Positions 16,288 through 25,427 of a stretch of DNA of 64,000 nucleotides are shown in pieces (within the stretch, counting starts at the first letter, position 1; each line of letters opens with the position of its first letter). The stretch is from contig NZ_JAUSQU010000001.1 in NCBI RefSeq assembly GCF_030811455.1, positions 9,548,001 through 9,612,000 on the forward strand. The letters are read 5' to 3'. The translations under genes were made by a program, and so were the position numbers. The notes under the pieces were generated by a model. That model did not search any database, was not told the DNA's origin, and was given only the letters and a program-made list of their open reading frames with translations. Source of the stretch: Streptosporangium lutulentum (GTDB lineage: Bacteria; Actinomycetota; Actinomycetes; Streptosporangiales; Streptosporangiaceae).

Positions 16288-17418
16288 GTGGATGTGCACG
16301 ACCCCGCTGAGAACCAGCCGCCCCTGGACCGGGCGGGCATCGCGCTGCGTTATTTGTTCGCCATGCTGCCGATGTTGTTCTACGGCGTCGTCCTGGTCGC
16401 GGCCGTCCCCGGGGACTACCGTGACGCGTTCGCACTGGTCGATGTGGGGCTCGGTGCGGTCGGGCTGGTCCTGATGCGATGGCGGCGTCACCGGCCGTGG
16501 CCGATCGCACTGGCGACCGCCCTGCTGACCGTCTTCTCCGGCACGGCGGCCGGCCCCGCCTACGTCGCGTACGTGTCCCTGTGCACGCATCGCCGGTGGC
16601 CTCAGATGATCTCGGGAGCGGTCGTGCTCTGGCTGGGTCAGGCGGCATTCGCCGTCTGGCGCAGCCCCGGCCAGACGGCCGTCGTCTCCGTGGTGGCCGG
16701 AACCGTCTTCCTCGGAGGGCTGACCGTCTTCGGGCTGTACGTCCGCTCCCGCCGTGATCTGGCCGCCTCCCGGCGAGCGGCGGCACTGACCGCGGTCGAG
16801 CAGGCGAAGCTGTCGGAACGGGTCAAGATCGCCCATGAGATGCACGACGTCCTGGCTCACCGGATCTCCCTGCTGTCGATGCTCGCCGGCGGCCTGGCCT
16901 ATCGCACCGACCTCACCGCCGAGGAGACCCGCGAGATCGCGCTGGCGATCCAGGAGAACGCGCACCAGTCGCTGAACGAACTGCGCACCGTGCTCGGCGC
17001 GCTCCGGCGCGACGGCGCCCCGGAGGCCCCTCAGCCGACCCTGGCCCACGTGGACGCCCTGTTCGACGAGGTGCGCGCCGCGGGTCAGCGGGTCGAGGTG
17101 GACGACACCATCGACGACAGGGAACTGCTGCCCGCGCAGACCGGCCGGCACGCGTACCGGATCGTGCAGGAGGCGCTGACCAACGCGCGCAAGCACGCGC
17201 CGGGCAGCCGGGTGACGGCCGAGCTCGATGGGCGGCCGGGTGACGGCCTGCGCATCCGGGTGAGCAACCCGGCGCCGCCTGGGACGTCCGCGGGCCCCGG
17301 CGGGAGGTTCGGCCTGGTCGGCCTGGCCGAACGAACCCGGATGATCGGCGGCACCATCAGCCACGTCGTCCAGGATGGATACTTCATCCTCGACGCCCGA
17401 TTGCCGTGGGAGGCCTGA
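16288..17418 (+). CDS. NarL/DesK-type sensor histidine kinase
   Basis: 376-residue kinase starting at GTG 16288. About five hydrophobic segments fill residues 20-150 with very short loops, implying intramembrane or envelope sensing. A coiled linker (RAAALTAVEQAKLSERVKIA) leads to the HisKA_3 box IAHEMHDVLAHR, with H186 as the likely phosphoacceptor. The HATPase domain has EALTNARKHAPG (N box) and GRFGLVGLAERTRMIGG (G box). The response regulator gene starts 5 bp after its stop. This matches the many LiaS/DesK-like systems that control adjacent ABC exporters; the divergent ABC genes are the likely target. Confidence 0.9.
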   Translation: MDVHDPAENQPPLDRAGIALRYLFAMLPMLFYGVVLVAAVPGDYRDAFALVDVGLGAVGLVLMRWRRHRPWPIALATALLTVFSGTAAGPAYVAYVSLCTHRRWPQMISGAVVLWLGQAAFAVWRSPGQTAVVSVVAGTVFLGGLTVFGLYVRSRRDLAASRRAAALTAVEQAKLSERVKIAHEMHDVLAHRISLLSMLAGGLAYRTDLTAEETREIALAIQENAHQSLNELRTVLGALRRDGAPEAPQPTLAHVDALFDEVRAAGQRVEVDDTIDDRELLPAQTGRHAYRIVQEALTNARKHAPGSRVTAELDGRPGDGLRIRVSNPAPPGTSAGPGGRFGLVGLAERTRMIGGTISHVVQDGYFILDARLPWEA

Positions 17419-17422
17419 CATC

Positions 17423-18070
17423 GTGACTCGACTGGTGATCGTGGACGACGACCCGATGGTGCGGACCGGGCTGCGTCTCATCCTCGGCGGCGAGCCCGAC
17501 CTGGACATCGTCGGCGAGGCCGAGGACGGACGGCGGGCCATGACGGTGATCCGCGACCTGCGGCCCGATGTCGTGCTGATGGACATCCGGATGCCCAACC
17601 AGGACGGGCTGACCACCACCGAGCTGCTGCTGGCCCAGCCGGACCCGCCCCGGATCCTCGTGCTCACCACCTTCGACGCCGACGACATGGTGCTGCGGGC
17701 CCTGCAGCTCGGCGCCGGAGGCTTCCTGCTGAAGGACACCCCGCCGCCGAAGATGATCGAGGCGGTCCGCGCCGTGGCGAGGGGCGAGCCGGTGCTGTCG
17801 CCGAGCGTCACCCTGCAGGTGATCGCCGCGGCCACCGACGGACGTGAGCCGCGGCACCCGGAGGCACGGCGGGAGCTGGACAGGCTCACCGAACGCGAGC
17901 GCGAGGTCGCGATCGAGGTGGCCCGGGGCAGCTCGAACGCCGAGATCGCCGAACGTCTCTACATGAGCGTCGCGACCGTGAAGGCGAACATCACCCGGAT
18001 CTTCTCCAAGCTGGAGACCGACAACCGCGTCCACGTCGCCATGAAGGTGCGTGACGCGGGCCTCCTCTGA
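17423..18070 (+). CDS. NarL/FixJ-family response regulator
   Basis: 215-residue regulator starting at GTG 17423, just after the kinase. The receiver domain shows the acidic pocket IVDDD (residues 6-10), the phospho-acceptor D54 in VVLMDIRMP, TTF after the fourth strand and K in LLKD. A C-terminal LuxR-type helix-turn-helix (LTEREREVAIEVARGSSNAEIAERL, then SVATVKANITRIFSKL) binds DNA. With the kinase it forms a complete two-component pair. The 284 bp downstream, to the next gene, hold a GC-rich part and then an AT-rich stretch (18257-18335) that probably contains the promoter of the next gene. Confidence 0.92.
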   Translation: MTRLVIVDDDPMVRTGLRLILGGEPDLDIVGEAEDGRRAMTVIRDLRPDVVLMDIRMPNQDGLTTTELLLAQPDPPRILVLTTFDADDMVLRALQLGAGGFLLKDTPPPKMIEAVRAVARGEPVLSPSVTLQVIAAATDGREPRHPEARRELDRLTEREREVAIEVARGSSNAEIAERLYMSVATVKANITRIFSKLETDNRVHVAMKVRDAGLL

Positions 18071-18354
18071 ACCCGCCGAATGACAAGGGCGGCGAACCCG
18101 CCGGAGCGCCCCGGCGCCGCTGCTCGGGTGACCCCGCCGGCGACTCTCCGGCAGGTCGCCGAGGGCAGCAGGCCGACGCCTCCGCGAACGATCCGGAACC
18201 TCGCCCGAGAGGCCGTCCGCCTCCTGTCCGTTCTCGGAACCACAGGATCGGAACAAACCAGATGACCTTGAGATATGGACCGGCCCGGAATTAAAAGGTA
18301 AAAGAAGATCTACGGTTGGATATACCTTTTTTTGCTTCATGGCCAGGAGGTCCC

Positions 18355-19389
18355 GTGCCATCGGGTGATCAGGAGGACCGATCCCTCAGCCGTCGACGAC
18401 TGTTCCGGGCGGGTGGTCGCGTCGCCGCCGCGGCGGCCGTCGGTTCGCTCCCGTTCGCCGGCGCGGGCGTCGCGCACGCCGACGTGCCCCCCAGCCCGCG
18501 GTTCGCCTTCGCGGGGTCCGGAGGCGATCCGATCATCAGGAAGTCGCTGCACGCCAACTGGGTGATGCAGTCGTTCGCGTACGACAACGTCAACCGGCAT
18601 GTCTATTTCGTGCAGCACAACTCGCAGAACACCGATCCCGCGAACGCGGGCGACATGTGGGTCACCAAGACGGACCTCGCCGGCAACCGGCTGGGTTCCA
18701 TGGCTCTGCACAACTTCGGGCACGGCGTGCAGATCGGTGTGGAGCCCCACGACGGGGCCGTCTACCTGTGGACGGAATGGCAGGACCGGAACCCGCCCAC
18801 CGACTTCGGCAACAAGATCGGGCGCTTCAGGTTCGTGAACGGCGCGGTCCTCGAGAGGGACAGCGGCGCGATTCAGGACCGGACCCCCACCCTTGGGAAC
18901 ATGCACCCGGAGTCGGCCAACCCGCAGCCCGCGATCGACCCGAGCACCGACCGGCTGGTGGTGCGGTTCAGGGACGCCGACAAGAACATGCGCATCGTGC
19001 TGTTCCGCATGAGCGACGCCCGGGCCGGCCGGCTCGGCAGGGAGCACCGGCTGGCCGAGCGGGCACTGCCGACGAGAGACGCGGCCTGGGCCAGGGCGAA
19101 TCCCTTCCAGGGGTTCACGGCCTACGGCCAGTACGCCTACCTGATCGAAGGCGGAGTGGGCGCCACCTCCTACCTCACCGCCGTCGACCTGAACGATGTG
19201 GGGCAGAGCGTCGCGCAGGACAGGTGGCCGACGACCGCGGGCGAGTCCCTGCACGGCCGCGAGCCGCAGGGAATGGCGATCTGGCTCGCCGGCAACGGGG
19301 TGGTCCAACCCCGGCTGGCCTTCGGCTTCCACTCGAACACCGACGGTGTCCGCCAGGCCAGCGTCTTCTACAAGGACACGTTCCTGTGA
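18355..19389 (+). CDS. Secreted beta-propeller protein, TagC / phage receptor-binding-like
   Basis: 344-residue protein starting at GTG 18355 behind CAGGAGG. The N-terminus has a twin-arginine motif (SRRRLF) before a hydrophobic stretch (VAAAAAVGSLPFAGAGVAHA), so Tat export is likely. The mature part resembles the family called teichoic acid biosynthesis protein C in actinomycete annotations (P68 RBP/TagC-like propeller). Landmarks are VMQSFAYDNVNRHVYFVQH, FGHGVQIGVEPH followed by YLWTE, FQGFTAYGQYAYLIEG, REPQGMAIW and the C-terminal ASVFYKDTFL. The family name does not prove a role in teichoic acid synthesis; a cell-wall or carbohydrate-binding role is more cautious. Confidence 0.8.
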   Translation: MPSGDQEDRSLSRRRLFRAGGRVAAAAAVGSLPFAGAGVAHADVPPSPRFAFAGSGGDPIIRKSLHANWVMQSFAYDNVNRHVYFVQHNSQNTDPANAGDMWVTKTDLAGNRLGSMALHNFGHGVQIGVEPHDGAVYLWTEWQDRNPPTDFGNKIGRFRFVNGAVLERDSGAIQDRTPTLGNMHPESANPQPAIDPSTDRLVVRFRDADKNMRIVLFRMSDARAGRLGREHRLAERALPTRDAAWARANPFQGFTAYGQYAYLIEGGVGATSYLTAVDLNDVGQSVAQDRWPTTAGESLHGREPQGMAIWLAGNGVVQPRLAFGFHSNTDGVRQASVFYKDTFL

Positions 19390-19745
19390 ACCGCGCGGCC
19401 GCGTAGGCGGAGAGGCCGCACGAGGGCGATCCGGCGGTGGGTCCGTCCGCGTGGATGTGCCGCCGTGCGCGCGCGCCGACCAGATCGGCGCGTCCGGGAC
19501 GGCCCTGGTGGGTTCGTCCGCGTGGGTGTGCCGCCGTGCGCGCGGTCGCCGAGGTGTACGGCCTCATCGTGACCGGACCGGCTTTCCATGCCCCTTTATC
19601 GGCCTTTTCGGCGATGCGTTGCCGTGGCGACGGCTCGTGTTCAGCGGGCGAGGACACCCTGAGGCAGGCGGATGATCACCCGCCCGCGGCCACGGCGGCC
19701 GGACGCCCGGGCCATGGCTCGGGCGACACTGCGAAGGAGTGACAC
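19390..19745. other. Gene-free interval with a 38-bp direct repeat
   Basis: No convincing gene occurs on either strand. Two 38-bp copies (19436-19474 and 19507-19544) share GTCCGCGTGG-TGTGCCGCCG and differ at only a few positions. The last 15 bases hold the ribosome site (GAAGGAG) of the next gene. Confidence 0.6.
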
Positions 19746-22214
19746 GTGCGCGGTAACACGACGGCACGCAGACTTGGGAGAGGGGCGTTGTCGGCGATGT
19801 CGATCGTCGTCGCCTTGACGGCGGGGTTCGGCGTCGTCCCGGCCATGGCGGCCGGCGGCGACCCCGCCGACACGGTGGTCCTCAGCGAGGACTTCTCCTC
19901 GGGAAAGCTCCCCGAGGGATGGACCGGCCATCTCGGCACCTGGCAGGTCAAGGACGGCCGTCTTGAGGGCACCTCGGTGAACGGCCAGCGTGCCCGCATC
20001 ACGTTCGGCACGAGTTACGAGAACTACAGGTTCGAGGCCGAAGCGAACTTCCTGCAGGTGGCGGACGAGTCTCGCTGGCTCAACCTGGCCGCGGACTTCC
20101 ACGGCGCCGAGGACTACGGTTCGGTGTTCGTGGTGCGCAGTAACACCAAGCTGCGCAACGGTCTCGAGTACGCGGTGAAGAAGACCGCCGGCGGGGCGTA
20201 CACGTCGCCCACCGTCGCCGCCGCGGGCGCCGCCCTCAACACCGGCGAGACACACGCGCTCTCGCTTGAGGTGCGCGGTACCCGTGCCGTCCTCTCGGTC
20301 GACGGCGTCGAGTCCCTGTCGACGAACGATCTCTTCCGCACCGACGGGACCCTCGGCCTCGTCATCAACAACGCCACGGTCGCCTTCGACGACATCAAGG
20401 TCACCCGGCTCGCCCCCGAGGCGACCGCGCCGGGCGCGCCGACGGGACTGCGCGTCTCGCAGAAGGACACCCAGGCCACACTGGCGTGGTCCGCGCCCGC
20501 CGACGCGGGTGAGACCTCCGGCGGGGAGGCCGCGACCGTCACCGGCTACGAGGTCGCGATCGGCGCCGCCGGAGCCGGGGCCGATGGTCTGACCTGGTCT
20601 CCCGAGGCCGGGACCTCGCACACCTTCACGAACCTCGCGCCCGGCGCCTACACGATGTGGGTGCGCGCCCTCAACGACGCGGGCAAGACGGGGGAGCCCG
20701 CCCGCGCGAACGCGTCGCCGGGCGTGCCCACGATCAAGGGCTTCGCCAGGACGCTCAACGGCGGGGCCTGGAGCACCAGCCACGTGCAGGGCATCGCCGT
20801 CGACCAGGCGAAGGGCTACATCTACTACTCGTTCACCACCCTGCTCGTGAAGACCGATCTCCAGGGCAACATCGTCGGAACCCTGGGCGGGTTCACGGGA
20901 CACCTCGGCGACCTCGACGTCAACAAGGCCGACGGACGCGTCTACGGCTCGCTCGAGTACAAGGCGCAGAAGGCGTTCTACATCGCGATCATCGATGTCG
21001 ACGCGATCGACAGGGTGGGGATGCAGGCGCAGAACTCCGACGTCATGCGGACCGTCTACCTCAACGAGGTGGTCGCCGACTTCACGGCCGACATGGACGG
21101 CAACGGCGTCTTCGACGGCGACACGGCCAACACCCCCGACCACCGCTACGGCAGCAGCGGTATCGACGGTGTCAGCTTCGGACCGAAGTTCGGCAGGACC
21201 GGCGGCACGCAGTATCTGACGGTGGCCTACGGCGTCTACTCGAACGTCGGCCGCACCGACAACGACCACCAGGTGCTGTTGCAGTACGACACGAGCGACT
21301 GGGCCGGCTACGAGAAGCCGCTCGTCGAGACGGCTCCTCACCACAGCGGTCCGGAGCGTGTTTCGGGCAAGTACTTCGTCTACACCGGCAACACCACGTA
21401 CGGCGTGCAGAACCTGGAGTACGACGACTTCCTGCGGCGCTGGTTCATGGGCGTGTACGTGGGCGTCAAGCCGGCCTTCCCGAACTACGGGCTCTTCGCG
21501 GTGGACGCCGCGACCCAGCCCGTACTCGGCGAGCTCGCCGGCACCGGCGGAGACCGGGGCCTTCTGATCGCACTGGCCAAGGACGGGCGCACGGACGAGG
21601 CCACAGGCATCCGCGGCTGGGTCCAGAAGGCCGACGTGGGTATCGAGTCGCTCGGCGACGGGCTGTTCTACCTCTCCCGCGACAGCTCCCAGAACGGGCT
21701 GCAGACCTCCGACATCACGCTCCACCGATGGGTCGGCGGCACCGGCACGCCGTTCGCGCCGGTGACCAGCGAGAGCGAGCTGCACCGCGCACCGGTCATG
21801 ACCTCGCCGGCTCCGGCCGAGGGCAAGGCCGGTCGGTCCTACTCCCACACCTTCACGGCGTCGGCGTTCCCCAAGGCGAGGTTCACGGTCACCGGGGGCA
21901 AGCCGCCCCGGGGGCTCAAGCTCGACGGCGAGTCCGGCGTGCTCTCGGGCGTGCCGCTGAAGGCGGAGCGCGTCACGTTCACCGTCACCGCCGCGAACGG
22001 GGTCAACCCGGCCGCCAGGCAGGAGGTCGTCATCAAGATCTCACCCGCCAAGGGCGACGGCGACGACCACGGCCACGGGAACGGCGGCCACGGGAACGAC
22101 AACGACCACGGTCACGACAACGACCACGGGAACGGCCACGGCCATGGGAACGACCACGGCCACGGCCATGGGAACGGCCACGGTGACGGGAAGGGTTCCA
22201 GCCACGACCGGTGA
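19746..22214 (+). CDS. Large secreted multidomain protein with FN3, Ig-like domain and His/Gly/Asp/Asn-rich tail
   Basis: 822-residue protein starting at GTG 19746. A signal peptide (ALSAMSIVVALTAGFGV, cleavage after AMAA) is followed by a LamG/concanavalin-like sandwich (about 40-220; EDFSSGKLPEGWTGHLGTW). Next come an FN3 domain (about 230-325; APGAPTGLRVSQKDTQATLAWS) and a propeller-like region of about 350 residues (GIAVDQAKGYIYYSF, GHLGDLDVNKADGRVYGSLEY). A putative Ig domain (about 695-770; PPRGLKLDGESGVLSGVP) precedes the tail. The last 50 residues are almost only His, Gly, Asp and Asn and should bind metal ions. No catalytic site is evident; it is probably extracellular and may bind carbohydrate or envelope material. 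It shares propeller character with the preceding gene. Confidence 0.82.
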   Translation: MRGNTTARRLGRGALSAMSIVVALTAGFGVVPAMAAGGDPADTVVLSEDFSSGKLPEGWTGHLGTWQVKDGRLEGTSVNGQRARITFGTSYENYRFEAEANFLQVADESRWLNLAADFHGAEDYGSVFVVRSNTKLRNGLEYAVKKTAGGAYTSPTVAAAGAALNTGETHALSLEVRGTRAVLSVDGVESLSTNDLFRTDGTLGLVINNATVAFDDIKVTRLAPEATAPGAPTGLRVSQKDTQATLAWSAPADAGETSGGEAATVTGYEVAIGAAGAGADGLTWSPEAGTSHTFTNLAPGAYTMWVRALNDAGKTGEPARANASPGVPTIKGFARTLNGGAWSTSHVQGIAVDQAKGYIYYSFTTLLVKTDLQGNIVGTLGGFTGHLGDLDVNKADGRVYGSLEYKAQKAFYIAIIDVDAIDRVGMQAQNSDVMRTVYLNEVVADFTADMDGNGVFDGDTANTPDHRYGSSGIDGVSFGPKFGRTGGTQYLTVAYGVYSNVGRTDNDHQVLLQYDTSDWAGYEKPLVETAPHHSGPERVSGKYFVYTGNTTYGVQNLEYDDFLRRWFMGVYVGVKPAFPNYGLFAVDAATQPVLGELAGTGGDRGLLIALAKDGRTDEATGIRGWVQKADVGIESLGDGLFYLSRDSSQNGLQTSDITLHRWVGGTGTPFAPVTSESELHRAPVMTSPAPAEGKAGRSYSHTFTASAFPKARFTVTGGKPPRGLKLDGESGVLSGVPLKAERVTFTVTAANGVNPAARQEVVIKISPAKGDGDDHGHGNGGHGNDNDHGHDNDHGNGHGHGNDHGHGHGNGHGDGKGSSHDR

Positions 22215-22248
22215 GTGACGGTCTCCGCCGCCGACGAACGCCGGTTCA

Positions 22249-22284
22249 GGGGTCCCGCGAAACGCCGAGCGTTCGCGGGACCCC
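22249..22284 (+). terminator. Strong hairpin after the His-tailed secreted protein
   Basis: GGGGTCCCGCGAAACGC pairs with GCGTTCGCGGGACCCC over 16 bp, with one bulged A and a CGA loop, 35 bases after the stop codon. No U-tract follows, but stem strength and place fit an actinomycete terminator. Confidence 0.7.
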
Positions 22285-22364
22285 GCCGTTCAATCGAGGA
22301 CCGTAGCTGGCCGCTTCGCTTTGTAGCGTCTTCCCCAGAGGCCAACCAAGCTGAGGAGACTTCC

Positions 22365-23186
22365 ATGACGATTCTGGTGACCGGAGCGACCGGAACCGTC
22401 GGCCGCCACGTGGTCGGCGAACTCGTCCAGGCCGGTCGGCGGGTGCGTGCCCTGACCCGCAACCCGGTCAGGGCGGACCTGCCCGCCGGGGTGGAGGTCG
22501 TGGCGGGCGATCTCACCGTGACCGACAGTCTCGTGCCCGCGTTGGACGGCGTCACCGCGGTCCACCTGATCACCTTCGGGGGAGACGACTACGGCTCGCT
22601 GCGGAACGGCCAGGAGATCGTCGAGCTGGCCGTCAAGGCCGGGGTGCGCAAGGTCACGGTCCTGGGCGGCTGGGATGAGGGGACGCTGGAGCCCGCCGTG
22701 AGAACCTGTGACCTGGACTGGACCTTCCTCCAGATGACGGAGTTCATGGCCAACGCGCTGCAGTGGGCCGAGGCCGTCCGCACCGAGGGGACGGTGCGGG
22801 AGCCCTTCGCCGACGCCACCACCGCCATGGTCCACGAGGCCGACATCGCGGCCGTGGCGGCCAGGGCGCTGGTGGAGGAGGGACACGCGGGCAAGACCTA
22901 CGGGCTGACCGGCCCCGAGAGGCTGAGCACCCGCGACAAGGTTCGCCTCATCGGTGAGGCGATCGGCAGGGAGATCCGCTTCGTCGAGCTGACCGAGGAG
23001 CAGGCCCGGGAGAAGATGGCGGCCGAAGGGCAGCCGGAAGAGATGATCGAGTTTCTCGTCAACGTCTTCGGCAACGTGCCGGAGGAGCCCAACATCGTCA
23101 ATTCCACCGTCGAGACGGTCACCGGCCGCCCGGCGCGCACGTTCGCCCAGTGGGCCGCCGAGCACGCCGGCGCCTTCCGCGCCTGA
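22365..23186 (+). CDS. NmrA-type NAD(P)-binding oxidoreductase / epimerase-like
   Basis: 273-residue protein of the atypical short-chain dehydrogenase (NmrA/SDR5) group. Its dinucleotide-binding motif is LVTGATGTVGRHV, the second strand VRALTRNP. The family's extended substrate domain ends in GRPARTFAQWAAEHAGAFRA, common to actinomycete NAD(P)H-binding proteins of this type. The usual YxxxK catalytic pair is not clear, so it may act as a redox-sensing or quinone-reductase-like protein. ATG 22365 follows GAGGAGAC at good spacing. The gene stands alone. Confidence 0.85.
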   Translation: MTILVTGATGTVGRHVVGELVQAGRRVRALTRNPVRADLPAGVEVVAGDLTVTDSLVPALDGVTAVHLITFGGDDYGSLRNGQEIVELAVKAGVRKVTVLGGWDEGTLEPAVRTCDLDWTFLQMTEFMANALQWAEAVRTEGTVREPFADATTAMVHEADIAAVAARALVEEGHAGKTYGLTGPERLSTRDKVRLIGEAIGREIRFVELTEEQAREKMAAEGQPEEMIEFLVNVFGNVPEEPNIVNSTVETVTGRPARTFAQWAAEHAGAFRA

Positions 23187-23218
23187 CCTGGATCGGCACC
23201 GACGGGGCGGGCCGGCGC

Positions 23219-23264
23219 CGGATCGTGACGCCCGGCCACTCGGGGCGGATCGTGACGCCCGGTC
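23219..23264. repeat. 19-bp direct repeat pair
   Basis: CGGATCGTGACGCCCGG followed by Y-C occurs at 23219-23237 and again at 23246-23264, shortly after the stop of the NmrA-type gene. No gene is present in the 216-bp interval. Confidence 0.6.
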
Positions 23265-23402
23265 GCCCAGGGGGCGGCGGCGCCGCCGTCCCCCGCCGCC
23301 ACGGCAGCCGGTTCCGAGAATCGCCCCGCAGGTGCCCGCCGCCGGTCGGCGGACGGCGAAAGTGAGCACTCGCACCTGGACTCATCGCCTAAAGTCGGGC
23401 GA

Positions 23403-24587
23403 ATGGCCTCCAATCCCTCTCGGCTGGCCTGGCTGGACGCCCTGCGCGGACCCGCCGCGCTGGCCGTCGCGCTGCACCACTCCGCCTGGACCTTCATCCC
23501 GGGTGTCTGGGCCGTGGTGGACCGCCGAATCGACGTCGGCACCTGGGGCGTCTTCGTGTTCTTCATGGTCAGCGGCTACATCATCCCCGCCTCCCTGGAA
23601 CGGGGCGGTGACGTGCGAGCCTTCTGGGTCGGCCGGGCGTTCCGCCTCCTGCCCCTGCTGCTCGCCGCGCTCGGCCTGGCGCTCCTCCTCGCGTACGGCG
23701 GCGCGTTCGCCCTCCACCCGGGGCTGAGCTCGCGGCCCCTGCCCCTGGTGGTCCTCGGGAACGTGACGATGCTGCAGGAACTGCTCGGCGTGCCCGCCGT
23801 CGTCAACGTGATGTGGACGCTCTCCTACGAGGTGGCGTTCTACCTGCTGGTGGCCGGGCTGTTCACCCTGCGGCAGGCGCACCGGTCGTCCACGATCGCG
23901 ACCGTCCTGGCGCTGCTGGCCGTACTCCTCGGATTCCTGATCCCGGGTCCGGTCATCAACGGCCGCGCCGACCTGGTCGCCGCGCTCCTCGGCGTCGCGG
24001 TCGTCGTGGCCGTCGTCGTGTCGGCCTGGGGGCGCGGGGGGACGCGTACGGCCGCCGCGGTGACGGGGGGTCTCCTCGGCCTGGCGCTGGTGATCCTGGG
24101 CAGCCGCATCGGCCCGTGGCAGGGCCTGATCATCCTGGCCATGATGTTCGCCGGCACGGCCGTGTACCGCGCCGAGCAGGGGGCGATCCGGTGGCGTACC
24201 GCCGTCGCCACCGTGCTGGCGGTCCTGGCCTGCGGGATCTTCGCCAAGGACGATCCCGGCTGGGCGCCGGCGATCCTGCTGGCCGCCGGCTTCTTCGCGG
24301 GCGCGTTCGCGTTGCGGCACAGGCCGTTCCCCCGGTGGCTCACCCACCTCGGAGTGATCAGCTTCTCCCTCTACCTGCTCCATCCGCTCCTGCTGCAGGT
24401 GAGCCCGAACCTTCCCGTGTTCTTCCTCATCCTGGTGGCGCTCGGTTACCTGACCCACCGCCTGATCGAGGTTCCCGCCCAGCGTCTCGGCAGACGGCTG
24501 GCCCGGCGTTCCCCGAGGGAATCCGCCCTGGGAGGCCCGCCGGACGGGGCGCCGCGGACGCCGGTCGCGGGAGCGCGGAACGCGTGA
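23403..24587 (+). CDS. Acyltransferase-3 family membrane O-acyltransferase
   Basis: 394-residue polytopic protein with about ten helices. The family signature is at the N-terminus (LAWLDALRGPAALAVALHHSA), with the conserved Arg-Gly and His-His expected for acyl transfer in the membrane. GVFVFFMVSGYIIPASLERG and VMWTLSYEVAFYLLVAG are the other hallmark segments. Such enzymes acetylate or acylate sugars of peptidoglycan, exopolysaccharide or antibiotics. The substrate cannot be told from context. The C-terminal 25 residues are a Pro/Ala/Arg-rich tail. Confidence 0.88.
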   Translation: MASNPSRLAWLDALRGPAALAVALHHSAWTFIPGVWAVVDRRIDVGTWGVFVFFMVSGYIIPASLERGGDVRAFWVGRAFRLLPLLLAALGLALLLAYGGAFALHPGLSSRPLPLVVLGNVTMLQELLGVPAVVNVMWTLSYEVAFYLLVAGLFTLRQAHRSSTIATVLALLAVLLGFLIPGPVINGRADLVAALLGVAVVVAVVVSAWGRGGTRTAAAVTGGLLGLALVILGSRIGPWQGLIILAMMFAGTAVYRAEQGAIRWRTAVATVLAVLACGIFAKDDPGWAPAILLAAGFFAGAFALRHRPFPRWLTHLGVISFSLYLLHPLLLQVSPNLPVFFLILVALGYLTHRLIEVPAQRLGRRLARRSPRESALGGPPDGAPRTPVAGARNA

Positions 24588-24632
24588 CACCCGGAGGGAG
24601 AGGCCGTACGACGCCCTGCTAGTGTCCCGCGA

Positions 24633-25379
24633 ATGAGCGGACGAGCAGTACTGGTCACCGGGGCATCACGAGGAATCGGACGGGCGATCGCGACGGCCTT
24701 CGCGGCCGACGGCGACCGGGTCGCGATCCACCATCGCGATTCGGCGGACCTGGCCGAAGCGCTCCGCGCCGAACTGCCGGGAGAGGGTCACACGACCGTC
24801 CAGGCCGACATCGCCGACCCCGCCGAGGTGCGGCGCATGGTCGACGAGGCGGCGAAGGCACTCGGCGGGATCGACGTTCTGGTCAACAACGCGGGGGTCT
24901 TCTTCCACCACCCGATCACCGAGGTCTCCTACGAGGACTGGCAGGCCGCGTGGCGCAGGACGCTTGACACCAACCTCGTGGGCGCGGCCAACGCCACCTG
25001 GTGCGCCGTACGGCACATGAAGCGTGGCGGCAGGATCGTCAACGTCTCGTCGCGCGGCGCCTTCCGCGGCGAGCCGGACGGTCCCGCCTACGGGGCGAGC
25101 AAGGCGGGGATGAACGCCCTGGGCCAGTCGCTCGCCATCGCCCTGGCTCCGCACGGCATCACCGTGGGCACGGTCGCACCCGGCTTCGTCGAGACCGACA
25201 TGACGAACGAGCACCTCAAGGCGCCGCGGGGTGACGCGATCCGGGCTCAGAGCCCCTTCGGGAGAGTGGCCATGCCCGAGGAGATCGCGGCCGCGGCGCT
25301 GTATCTCGCGTCACCGGCGGCCGAGTGGGCCAGCGGCACCATCATCGACCTGAACGGCGCCTCCTACCTGCGGAGCTAG
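24633..25379 (+). CDS. Short-chain dehydrogenase/reductase (FabG-like)
   Basis: 248-residue classical SDR. The cofactor loop is TGASRGIGRA, the NNAG motif is in VLVNNAG, the catalytic serine is in VNVSSRGAF and the catalytic pair is YGASK. A basic residue two positions before the last loop glycine suggests NADP(H). The C-terminus (SGTIIDLNGASYLRS) is complete. The gene starts 46 bp after the acyltransferase, on the same strand, so the two may be co-transcribed. The substrate is unknown. Confidence 0.92.
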   Translation: MSGRAVLVTGASRGIGRAIATAFAADGDRVAIHHRDSADLAEALRAELPGEGHTTVQADIADPAEVRRMVDEAAKALGGIDVLVNNAGVFFHHPITEVSYEDWQAAWRRTLDTNLVGAANATWCAVRHMKRGGRIVNVSSRGAFRGEPDGPAYGASKAGMNALGQSLAIALAPHGITVGTVAPGFVETDMTNEHLKAPRGDAIRAQSPFGRVAMPEEIAAAALYLASPAAEWASGTIIDLNGASYLRS

Positions 25380-25427
25380 ACGGTTCTCCTCGCTCTCCCC
25401 GGGCCGGCGGTGTCCGCGCCCGGGCGG

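Noticed and set aside
18071..18354. Possible regulatory RNA or tRNA in the AT-rich stretch before the TagC-like gene
   Set aside because: No cloverleaf, no CCA and no stable extended fold was evident; it reads as a promoter region.
19641..21848. Minus-strand open frame of 735 codons
   Set aside because: Antisense to the secreted FN3/Ig protein, which has a signal peptide and a good ribosome site.
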